Assembly: GCA_965249035.1 (NCBI GenBank)
Contig: CBDFKV010000007.1
Location: 186,001-250,000, forward strand
Length of the DNA: 64,000 nt
Source of the DNA: CBDFKV01 sp965249035
Lineage (GTDB): Bacteria > Pseudomonadota > Gammaproteobacteria > Arenicellales > Poriferihabitantaceae
Reading direction: 5' to 3'
The first letter of the stretch is position 1; every line of letters starts with the position of its first letter. Below are positions 54,674-62,331 of this stretch, piece by piece. The position numbers and the translations under genes were made by a program. The notes below the pieces were generated by a model. It searched no databases. It saw only the letters and a list, made by a program, of their open reading frames with translations, and was not told the origin of the DNA.

Positions 54674-56962
54674 TTAGTTCCGGTGTTGCTGCCGAACTCT
54701 AACGTGCTGGTCCACATCGATAGAAGACCAACCAATTCGGTTCATTAGTTGGACAGTTTGGTTGTAGACGAGATTTTCTCCGTGTAAGCCTCTCAGGCTC
54801 ACAAGTAGTACGGCTTTTTGCGGAGTCTGAGGAGTAGGTTCTTCTGCCCTACGAGAGACCTTCATGCGTAGACGCCAAGTGTCCACCGCGATCCCTCTTG
54901 GAAACTGCTTTCGATACGCTTTTACTGGAGACCATTTGAAGCCATTGCTAATCTGTTCCTTTTCGTACATATCACTTGATAATTTAGGCGATAGAGGGAT
55001 TTTTGAGCTGAATTTTCCTAGTTTCTCTGGAGCACTAGGATCAACTATATAACTTCCTAGTCCAACTTCGACATTGGTTCTACAGTATTCAGATGCATAG
55101 CTTTCGTCGACTAAAGGCGAATAAACTAATGTCATTAGCATTTCACCTCGGAACTTGCCGTCATTAGTAATCAAGCACTCAGGTATCGGCATGGGAAATT
55201 TCTCGAATTCAAAGCCGCCATGCCTCACATCGGTCTTAAATATCATTGTAATACAATTAGGATCGCAATATAAATTGTCCTTTACGTCGCCAGGAATACC
55301 AAATCCCTTTTGATTGATTGTTGTAGAGTCTACTTTTTCCGATCCGAGCAAAGCTGAATGCACTACAAGTGCTTTTGCAAGCTCGCTAGTCATTTCAATT
55401 TCATTATTTTTTGACACAAAGTGATACACATTTGCCGCTACACTTGAAGCAATAGGCGCAGCGAAACTCGTTCCAATTGATTCAATCAATCTATTTTTTG
55501 GTCCCAATGAAAGCATCCCCTGCTGTGCGAACTTCCCATCTGCAGTTGCATTTCCACCATAATGCGAGATTTCCGGCTTTGGTATATAGCAAGGTCCCGG
55601 ACCGACTCTTGAGAATGGCGAGGCTTCGTTCACTAATGACAGTGACTGATCAATACTTATGTGCGCTACACTACCAACAGTTAGGGCTCGAACGGAGTCA
55701 GCTGGAGAAGATATCCTGTTTTGCATGGGGTCACTGAGTGCTGTTGGCCATTTCTTGAGGTCATTCTGATTTCCGGCGGCTACGACGAATAAACAATGAT
55801 GATCATCATGTAGACGATCTAAAAATCTCGCAAAGTCAGAGAAATCATATTGTTGGCTTGGACCAGAAGCTCCAAGAGAAAGATTCCAGACCTTCACTTT
55901 AGGATATTTAGCTACGACTTCTGAGAGAATAGCTACTAAATCATCTTCTGAAATATCTTCTTTTTCAGGGAAAACGTTTATATCGACCAGTTTCGCTTGA
56001 GCTGAAGGGAATCTACTATCGCCGTGATTTAACGCGCGCGAATTGGCAATTAAACCTGCAACCATTGTTCCATGACAATAATTCTCCTTTCCCTGCGGTA
56101 CATAGCTCTCTCTTGCAACGACCCATGGCGCCAAGAGTGTGTTTTCTGGGCAAATCCCTGAGTCGATCACACCAACTAACGGATAGTCCTCGCTAGGATC
56201 AGGTGGTGGAAAACAAAGTATATCAGCCTCTCCTTGAGTCGTCATTTGCAGATGGTAGTTGAGCGCTCTAAATGACGGCATTGGTGCAATAGATCTCAGA
56301 CCAATAAATCCGGATAACCTATCACTGATGTCGCTGTATTTTTCTCCTTTAATGACATAAATCTTTCCATTACCGTAGTTCAGCTGGGTAAAAGGAATCT
56401 CCATTTTCTCTAGAAACTCATTTAATGCCTCTTGGATAGCATTGTTTTTAGAATTATGCTTATGATCGAATAATCGGATCTTTATGGGCCTAGGCGGCTT
56501 GTCAGTGTTTTGTTGGTAACATAGAAGCCTCTCAGAGGCTGTGTATGGGACAATCTTCTTGATTGTAGAAATATTGGCAGTTTGAACTTTTGTCTTATTA
56601 TTTCGAAACCTATTTATCAGCTCATAGATTCCACCGCGAGTTACGCTTATTAAGAGTTCTCCATAACCAAGCGTTCCAATAATTGGACACGATGTTGGGC
56701 TAAAAAGAGCGTCTGGGCGATGAGATTTTGCGAGCGCCTCCTCCCTCAATACTACTTTCGCAACGGCGGGCATTGCTGGCCAACGATTAAAGTCATCCTG
56801 AAAGTACCTGAGCAGCTGTATCGATTCGCGAGCCAGTGTTCGACGAAGACCAGTAGTAGCCCCATCTCCAAAGACCTTCTTTTTTACTGTAATTGCTCCT
56901 GGAGGCCGATGATCTGAATCGCCGGTTCGTATTACTTTTATTGGATTGTCCCTTTTTGTCAC
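54674..56962 (-). CDS. ietS: Subtilisin-like serine protease, IetS-type
   Basis: A 762-residue S8 subtilase with no signal peptide, so cytoplasmic. The triad is intact: Asp267 (PLVGVIDSGI), His297 (NYCHGTMVAGLIANS) and Ser499 (IESIGTSFAAPIASS), with the oxyanion Asn398 (VVAAGNQN). A 250-residue N-terminal region and a 200-residue C-terminal region flank the catalytic domain. A subtilase directly after an AAA ATPase is the layout of the IetAS pair, described as a toxin-antitoxin stability module on a Ti plasmid (ietS toxin, ietA antitoxin) and later as an anti-phage system. The gene starts 19 bases after ietA. Confidence 0.85.
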   Translation of the reverse strand: MTKRDNPIKVIRTGDSDHRPPGAITVKKKVFGDGATTGLRRTLARESIQLLRYFQDDFNRWPAMPAVAKVVLREEALAKSHRPDALFSPTSCPIIGTLGYGELLISVTRGGIYELINRFRNNKTKVQTANISTIKKIVPYTASERLLCYQQNTDKPPRPIKIRLFDHKHNSKNNAIQEALNEFLEKMEIPFTQLNYGNGKIYVIKGEKYSDISDRLSGFIGLRSIAPMPSFRALNYHLQMTTQGEADILCFPPPDPSEDYPLVGVIDSGICPENTLLAPWVVARESYVPQGKENYCHGTMVAGLIANSRALNHGDSRFPSAQAKLVDINVFPEKEDISEDDLVAILSEVVAKYPKVKVWNLSLGASGPSQQYDFSDFARFLDRLHDDHHCLFVVAAGNQNDLKKWPTALSDPMQNRISSPADSVRALTVGSVAHISIDQSLSLVNEASPFSRVGPGPCYIPKPEISHYGGNATADGKFAQQGMLSLGPKNRLIESIGTSFAAPIASSVAANVYHFVSKNNEIEMTSELAKALVVHSALLGSEKVDSTTINQKGFGIPGDVKDNLYCDPNCITMIFKTDVRHGGFEFEKFPMPIPECLITNDGKFRGEMLMTLVYSPLVDESYASEYCRTNVEVGLGSYIVDPSAPEKLGKFSSKIPLSPKLSSDMYEKEQISNGFKWSPVKAYRKQFPRGIAVDTWRLRMKVSRRAEEPTPQTPQKAVLLVSLRGLHGENLVYNQTVQLMNRIGWSSIDVDQHVRVRQQHRN

Positions 56963-56981
56963 AATATCACCCTATTATTTG

Positions 56982-58109
56982 CTAACCACCTAATTTTGAA
57001 ATCTTTCCCGTCGACATGCCAAACATCATTGAGAGCCGCTTAATTGTATTTATTTTACTATCGGTCCTTCGAAGTTCGATTACCTTCTCTTCATCGCTCT
57101 TACTTGAGTCACTCACTATATGAGCATATCTATGCTTCAAAAATTTGACCATTAGTTCATCGGACTCAACTTCCCCTTTTTCCTCGATTATTGATTTTCT
57201 AATAGCCGATTTACAAAATTGCTCAATATCAGAACCGTTCATTCCTGTGGTCACCTCTGCTAAAACTTCAACAGGGGAAGAATAGAAATTCCCAAGGAAC
57301 TGCTTTAATAATGCTTGTCTGGTTTCAAAATCAGGGAAGGGAATTTCGAGCCGATAAGCAAACCTACGCCAAACTGCTTCGTCCAGGAGTTCTTCATGGT
57401 TTGTTGCAGCGATCAATATTGTGTTATCAGGTAATTGGTCAATGTTCTGAAGCAGACTAACAACTACTCTCTTCAGTTCCCCCAGCTCATGTTGATCGTC
57501 TCTTGCTTTAGCAAAAGCATCGAACTCATCGAGAAAAAATACACAAGGTCGACTAGCAGCGTGATCAAAAAGTCCTCTTAAATTTTTTGCAGTTGAACCT
57601 AAAAAAGAAGAAATCAACGTGTCACACCTCGCCGTTATTATTGGGAGGCCGAGTTTCGATGCAATATGGTGTGCCAGCCTTGTCTTTCCACATCCGGACG
57701 GCCCATAAATTAACATTGAGGGAGATATCCCTACTCCAGCTTCAGATAACACAAAAGACTTATCTATAAATTGAAGAAATTCGTCTACATCACTCTCAAC
57801 TTCCGAAGGCAGCTGTACATGACTTGATGCTTCTTGAGGGTAATGAACATCTGCGAGACTCAATCGGCTATCTTGGTCGATCGGGAGTAGATTTTCATAC
57901 CCGGTGTTGTCGATCAGTTGAGGTGCCAGGCTCTGGTTGGAGCGACCATTTTGCTTAGTAGCCAGTCTTCTGAGAATGCTCGAGGAGCTTCTTACCTCAC
58001 CATCCTTCTCAAGTTTTTCGGCCAATAATTTCGCGTAAGAAACTACTTTGGTCGAATTGTTCTGAATGCCGCCTTCGATAATTTTTAGTACTTCGGGTAG
58101 ATGTTGCAT
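56982..58109 (-). CDS. ietA: AAA ATPase, IetA-type
   Basis: A 375-residue single AAA-domain protein. Walker A is GPSGCGKT (residues 136-143), Walker B is VFFLDEFD (190-197), sensor 1 lies in TILIAATNH and an Arg finger in EAVWRRFAYR; the pattern is that of FtsH/spastin-like AAA proteins. The N-terminal 100 residues are helical and specific to this group. Paired with the subtilase gene just downstream it matches IetA, which restrains IetS in the described module. It begins the minus-strand operon, and its promoter should lie in 58110-58220. Confidence 0.85.
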   Translation of the reverse strand: MQHLPEVLKIIEGGIQNNSTKVVSYAKLLAEKLEKDGEVRSSSSILRRLATKQNGRSNQSLAPQLIDNTGYENLLPIDQDSRLSLADVHYPQEASSHVQLPSEVESDVDEFLQFIDKSFVLSEAGVGISPSMLIYGPSGCGKTRLAHHIASKLGLPIITARCDTLISSFLGSTAKNLRGLFDHAASRPCVFFLDEFDAFAKARDDQHELGELKRVVVSLLQNIDQLPDNTILIAATNHEELLDEAVWRRFAYRLEIPFPDFETRQALLKQFLGNFYSSPVEVLAEVTTGMNGSDIEQFCKSAIRKSIIEEKGEVESDELMVKFLKHRYAHIVSDSSKSDEEKVIELRRTDSKINTIKRLSMMFGMSTGKISKLGG

Positions 58110-58220
58110 TTATCGATATAACTCATATTTGTATGTGTATGCATGTCTAAAATGAAATGTAACACGTATATATGAAAAAATACATATAAATATGAAGATT
58201 AACGATCCACCAAAATACCT
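58110..58220 (-). promoter_or_regulatory. AT-rich spacer upstream of ietA, probable promoter region
   Basis: This 111-base stretch between the ietA start and the resolvase stop is AT-rich, with repeated near-palindromic TATATGAA / CATATAAATATG and TATGTGTATGCATG segments. It must hold the ietA promoter unless the operon reads through from the resolvase. No clear -35/-10 pair is claimed. Confidence 0.4.
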
Positions 58221-58694
58221 CTAATCATCTTCCTTCAAAACCTTGTAAACTGTTGATCTACCAACACCAAGTCGTTTTGTTATCTCTATAACGCTGGTAC
58301 CTTCATCAAATAAAATTCGTGATTTTTTTCTGTCAATCGTTCTTTTACGCCCAAATTTGATGCCTTTAGCTTTGGCTTCAATTCTTCCTTCATTTGTACG
58401 TTCTAGAATTCTTTCGCGTTCAGCTTGTGCCACAGCAGACAATATGGTTACTACCATTTTTCCCATTGTCCCTTCAGTGCTAATACCATCATCCAGAAAT
58501 CGGATAGCAACTCCCATCGCGTCGAATTCCTTAATGAGTTGGATCATATCGGCAGTATCCCTCCCCAATCTATCCAACTTCTTTACAAGAATTAAATCGC
58601 CCTCTTCCACTTTTACCCTTAGGAGGTCGAGCCCTGTTCTATCAAGTTTGCTCCCAGAGATTTTGTCGGAGAATATCCTAGAAGGCTTCACTCC
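58221..58694 (-). pseudogene. Serine resolvase TnpR, C-terminal part (gene split by an IS)
   Basis: This carries residues 27 to the end of a Tn3-type resolvase: the catalytic-domain part EGDLILVKKLDRLGRDTADMIQL, the long helix (TILSAVAQAERERILERTNEGR) and a C-terminal helix-turn-helix (SVIEITKRLGVGRSTVYKVL). It lacks the N-terminal strand with the catalytic Ser. That part lies at 59741-59818, beyond an IS1595-family insertion; rejoining them restores one frame of 183 residues. A GTG at 58691 could give a 156-residue product, but without the Ser it cannot be a recombinase. Confidence 0.9.
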
Positions 58695-58702
58695 CTCCTC
58701 TG

Positions 58703-59740
58703 CGCTCTGTTCGGAATCAATGTTGAATAGATGGTATAATCAAGCCATAACAACCACTTACAGAATGCTATGAAACGTGACGAATATCAAGCACTTGTTG
58801 CCAGTCTTGAAGGCTTAACGCCGGAGCAGTTCGAATTGCTATCAGGCAGGGTGTCGGCCATGAGTGACGAGCACGGTAGTTTACGACTGACGGAAGAGCG
58901 TCTTGACGGGGCAGTGATTTGTCCACATTGCCAAGCGGACGACATTTTTCGTCATGGAAGAACTAACGGTCAGCAGCGCTATCGTTGTAAAGCTTGCTTG
59001 AAAACGTTTACAGCTTTAACCGGCACAGGCTTTTGTCGCTTGAACGATAAAGATAAGTTGCTGGCCTACGCCGAATGCATGGTCGAGGGCTTGAGTATTC
59101 GCAAAGCTGCTGAACGGGTGGGCTTAGCAGTGGATCGCAGTTTTCGATGGCGGCATCGTTTCCTGGATGCCTTGCGTGAGCATAAGGCCGAGAATTTGAC
59201 TGGCATTGTTGAGGCGGATGAAACGATATTCCGGCGTTCTTATAAGGGTCAGCGCCGCTTACCCCGTCAGGCCAGGAAGCGTGGCGGTTCATCGGGTGTA
59301 GATGGCAAAGAGCGTGTGCCGGTGATGATCGTTATGCAGCGCGGCAGCCGAATGGTCAGTGACGCTGTTCTGGATGACTGCACAGCCAAAACATTTACAA
59401 AGGTACTCAAGCCTGCGCTAGCGAAGGATGCCGTCTTATCGACCGATGGACATCCCAGTTATGGTGTGGCGGCGAAATCCCTCAACCTTGAGGCTGGCTA
59501 TTTTGTTGCGGGATATCATGGCCATGGTGGTAAAGGAACTTGGCATGTTCAAAACGTTAATGCTTATGACAGCCGCCTGAAACGTTGGATGGGGCGGTTT
59601 AATGGGGTGGCAACTCGCTGGCTACCCAATTATCTCGGTTGGCGAAGGATGCTTGATAAACATCTTGATGAAATGACTGGGCAACTGTTCTTGCATCAAG
59701 CACTCAGAGCAGCGCCTCAACATGTAATCCAAACATAGCG
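58703..59740 (+). mobile_element. IS1595-family insertion sequence, complete
   Basis: A 1038-base element. Its ends are inverted repeats starting CGCTCTGTTCGGA (left) and CGCTATGTTTGGA (right, minus strand), matching at 19 of 24 positions and sharing ATGTTGA at the inner side. The 8-base CTCCTCTG directly outside both ends (58695-58702 and 59741-59748) is a target duplication of the size typical for IS1595. It carries one transposase and interrupts the resolvase gene. Confidence 0.93.
58770..59738 (+). CDS. IS1595-family transposase
   Basis: A 322-residue transposase. An N-terminal zinc ribbon (CPHCQADD ... CKAC) and helix-turn-helix (LSIRKAAERVGLAVDRSFRWRHRFL) precede the catalytic domain with VEADETIF (first Asp), LSTDGHPSY (second Asp) and HVQNVNAYDSRLKRWM, the Asn-type third residue of the DDN group. 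The protein stops two bases before the IS end. Confidence 0.93.
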   Translation: MKRDEYQALVASLEGLTPEQFELLSGRVSAMSDEHGSLRLTEERLDGAVICPHCQADDIFRHGRTNGQQRYRCKACLKTFTALTGTGFCRLNDKDKLLAYAECMVEGLSIRKAAERVGLAVDRSFRWRHRFLDALREHKAENLTGIVEADETIFRRSYKGQRRLPRQARKRGGSSGVDGKERVPVMIVMQRGSRMVSDAVLDDCTAKTFTKVLKPALAKDAVLSTDGHPSYGVAAKSLNLEAGYFVAGYHGHGGKGTWHVQNVNAYDSRLKRWMGRFNGVATRWLPNYLGWRRMLDKHLDEMTGQLFLHQALRAAPQHVIQT

Positions 59741-59818
59741 CTCCTCTGTCAGTGCCTTCATCTGAATATCTAAAGACTGCTGACTGGTAGAAACGCGGGC
59801 GTAACCAAATAGTCTCAT
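59741..59818 (-). pseudogene. Serine resolvase TnpR, N-terminal part with the catalytic serine
   Basis: Twenty-six codons starting ATG at 59818. They read MRLFGYARVSTSQQSLDIQ and on, the canonical N-terminus of Tn3-family resolvases with the active-site Ser in YARVSTS, and end in the 8-base target duplication. Too short to be seen as an open frame on its own, it proves that the resolvase gene was intact before the IS1595 insertion. Confidence 0.92.
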
Positions 59819-59824
59819 ATAGAT

Positions 59825-59937
59825 TGTCTACTAAATCGAATAATAGACGAAATGTCTACTATATTTAGAATTGCGATTTAATAGACAGTCTATGAGGTAT
59901 GCATTGTCTTGTCCACTAACTTATAAATTTGTAGACA
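59825..59937. other. Tn3-type res recombination site, three subsites
   Basis: Three inverted-repeat subsites bounded by TGTC and GACA/GACG lie just upstream of the resolvase start. Subsite III is 59825-59850 (26 bases), II is 59853-59887 (35) and I is 59910-59937 (28, arms TGTCCACTAAC and TTTGTAGACA with central TTATAA). Spacers are 2 and 22 bases. Tn3/gamma-delta res has 25, 34 and 28 bases with spacers of about 5 and 22, and crossover at the AT inside TTATAA in site I. Confidence 0.8.
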
Positions 59938-59988
59938 TTACAGCAACTCATTCAACTCAGCTGGAGTGAGAAAATACCTTGGTCTCAA

Positions 59989-60408
59989 TTAGGCGCTGAG
60001 AAAACTTGAGATGGGCACTACATTACCAATAGGTCCGATCTCAGAGAGTGCATCATGTTGCTCATCAATAAGCTCATCAATAAAGACCATTGTAACATCG
60101 GTACACATCATCTTAATTGCATCAGCTTTGCTAAATGCAATTTTTATAGTGTCCTTTTTTTGGTTAAGCACTACCACCATTTTTCGAAGATCTTTAGTAT
60201 TTGAAGATGCGAACACGACAAATATTTCTGAAAAGTCTAGTTTTGACAAATCTTTGACTGGGATCTTTTTCAGATCGATAAGCTTTTTCATTAAGTGATA
60301 AACAAGCATATCTTTGTATGAAAATATTGCGCGTTGGGGTATTGGGTCAAGCTTGGTTCGCCAATATCTAAATCGTTCTTTTGGTAGATTTAGGACACTG
60401 CGAACCAT
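59989..60408 (-). CDS. Small MerR-like DNA-binding protein, possibly 5'-truncated
   Basis: A frame of about 139 residues from the ATG at 60408. The first part (MVRSVLNLPKERFRYWRTKLDPIPQRAIFSYKDMLVYHLMKKLI) resembles a MerR-type helix-turn-helix with the conserved (R/T)YWR; the rest has no recognised domain. The frame continues upstream (TSDTRPGFKPY) to the edge of the IS630 element, so the original N-terminus may have been lost. It stands next to the res site and might regulate the transposon genes. Confidence 0.5.
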   Translation of the reverse strand: MVRSVLNLPKERFRYWRTKLDPIPQRAIFSYKDMLVYHLMKKLIDLKKIPVKDLSKLDFSEIFVVFASSNTKDLRKMVVVLNQKKDTIKIAFSKADAIKMMCTDVTMVFIDELIDEQHDALSEIGPIGNVVPISSFLSA

Positions 60409-60443
60409 ATACGGCTTAAAGCCTGGGCGTGTATCACTGGTTA

Positions 60444-61540
60444 TTAACTCACAACTCAAATACCCTTAAGTGTTATAATGGGTGATGAGAGAAAATGATG
60501 CCCGCAAACGTAGTACCGATGTTCAGCAACATAACCGAGACCAAGCAGTTCGGTTGTTTCAAAAAGGGATGAGCCGGAAACAGATAGCTGAAATTGTAGA
60601 TGTTCACTATCAGACGATATGTGAGTGGATCAGCCGTTATCAGACGGGCGGAGAGTCGGCGCTGAAAATAGGGCAGCGCGGTCGACGTAATGGCGATGGT
60701 CGGCTACTGACTGCGGCGCAGGAAAAATGCTTACAGGAAATTGTTGTTGGCAAATGTCCGGATCAGTTGCAGCTTCCATTTGCGCTGTGGAGCAGCGCGG
60801 CTCTACGCGCTCTATTGAAAGATATGTGGGGCATTTTGGTTTCCCAGCAAGTCATCAGCGACTACATGAAACGCTGGGGCTACACGCCCCAGAAAGGTAC
60901 CAAGTATGCTTATGAACGGTCAGACAAGGCCACCATAGATTGGTTGGAGGAAACTTACCCATTTATTCAAAAGCGTGCAGCATTGCTGGGTGGAACGATC
61001 TACTGGGGCGATGAAACTGGTATCAGTAATCAATGCCAACATGAGCGAGGCTACGCCCCCCGAGGTCAGACGCCAGTACTGACGAAGAGTGCCCGGCGCT
61101 TTCGAACCAATTTAATATCTGCGGTCAACAATCAAGGCAAGCTACGGTTCATGACTTACCGGGAAAATATGACCGCCAAGGTATTGATTCGCTTTATGAA
61201 GCGGCTGATCAAAGATAGTGATGATAGAGTGTTTTTGATACTCGACAACTTGCGTGTTCATCACGCCAAGGTAGTAAAAAAGTGGCTGGACGAAAATCAG
61301 GACAAGATCGAGGTTTACTACTTGCCCGCTTATAGTCCCGACATGAATCCGGATGAATATCTAAATTGCGACCTTAAACAGGGAATCCGAGCGTCTTCCC
61401 CGGCTCGTACCCAAACGCAACTGGAGAAGAAAGTGCTGAGCCACATGCGTAGGCTTCAGGCCCTGCCAGAGCGAGTGAAATCATATTTTCAACACACGTC
61501 AATCAAGTACGCCTCTTAGGGTATTTGAGCTGTGAGTTAA
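60444..61540 (+). mobile_element. IS630-family insertion sequence, complete
   Basis: A 1097-base element with nearly perfect inverted ends (TTAACTCACAACTCAAATAC at the left, one mismatch in the right copy) and a TA on both sides (60442-60443 and 61541-61542), as IS630/Tc1-type elements always have. It separates a minus-strand gene from a plus-strand TnsC-like fragment that has lost its 5' part, so the flanks were probably not contiguous before. Confidence 0.92.
60482..61519 (+). CDS. IS630-family transposase
   Basis: A 345-residue DDE transposase. Two helix-turn-helix segments (MSRKQIAEIVDVHYQTICEWISRYQ; LVSQQVISDYMKRWGY) precede the catalytic residues in IYWGDETGISN, LILDNLRVHHAK and SPDMNPDEYLN. 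Start GTG 60482 or ATG 60485. It appears intact. Confidence 0.93.
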   Translation: MMRENDARKRSTDVQQHNRDQAVRLFQKGMSRKQIAEIVDVHYQTICEWISRYQTGGESALKIGQRGRRNGDGRLLTAAQEKCLQEIVVGKCPDQLQLPFALWSSAALRALLKDMWGILVSQQVISDYMKRWGYTPQKGTKYAYERSDKATIDWLEETYPFIQKRAALLGGTIYWGDETGISNQCQHERGYAPRGQTPVLTKSARRFRTNLISAVNNQGKLRFMTYRENMTAKVLIRFMKRLIKDSDDRVFLILDNLRVHHAKVVKKWLDENQDKIEVYYLPAYSPDMNPDEYLNCDLKQGIRASSPARTQTQLEKKVLSHMRRLQALPERVKSYFQHTSIKYAS

Positions 61541-61542
61541 TA

Positions 61543-62289
61543 ATACCAGTTCACCATATATCCGTAAGCCAAAGAGATCAAAGCACCATAGCGAGTATAT
61601 ATAGAAATCTATGTCTCTCGCTTGATATGGAGCCAAAACCCGCTACTACCGCAGACAAAATGGCGAACGATTTAATCCATTATTTCGGTGAGGCAGCAAT
61701 GATACATTCAACGAGACAGTACGTTCTTTTCGTCGATGAGTTTCAGCGGCTTCATCTAAGACAACTGCAAGCCTTCGCTGAACTATACGATAAATTAGCA
61801 GAAATTGAGGTAAATCTGTTCGTGGTGTTTGTGGGAAATACTGCGTCATCCCGATCGTTAATTAGATCTATTTTAGAACCACATAATGAACTAATACGTG
61901 GTCGTTTCTTCATAAAAGCATACACTTATCATGGCATTAGAAGCCATACGGACCTCAAAAAAACCTTAGGCGCTTTTGACTCAAAGATAATGTATAAAGG
62001 ATTACCAACAAGCATTACGAAGTACTTCGTTGGACAGAGTTCTCAGATGAACTGGAAGCTATCATCCTTGAGTCACGAAATCTGGTCAATCTATAACGAA
62101 GAATACAAAACTCGCTTGAAACTTGATTCGTGGGGAATGCAGTATTTCGTAGCTACCATTAAAACACTATTGGTCGACTATTTGCCAAAATATGGTGTTG
62201 ATGATCAGAATGATCTAGAGCAGATGATTAGGCAGAGCATAGAAATATCAGGCCTAGTGCCAGACCTAGTTAGAGTTTCTGATCGGTAA
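61543..62289 (+). pseudogene. TnsC/TniB-like transposition ATPase, N-terminally truncated
   Basis: About 249 residues remain of an AAA ATPase regulator of transposition. Walker B is clear (YVLFVDEFQRL), followed by VVFVGNTASSRSLI. The usual N-terminal 60-80 residues with Walker A are missing: the frame begins in the IS630 end and no upstream coding is found on the other side of that element. The TniQ-like gene 42 bases downstream supports the TnsC/TniB assignment. It can use an IS-internal TTG (61525) but should be inactive without Walker A. Confidence 0.7.
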
Positions 62290-62331
62290 GCACACCGCTA
62301 CTCCTACAGACTGCTGGTGAGGTGAGGTAAA

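Noticed and set aside
58221..58691. A complete 156-residue recombinase starting at the GTG 58691
   Set aside because: The catalytic-serine segment is missing here and is present at 59741-59818, with matching target duplications between them.
60442..61542. TA on both sides of IS630 as proof of a clean single insertion
   Set aside because: These elements always insert at TA, so a two-base match says little; the flanking genes are not continuous across the element.
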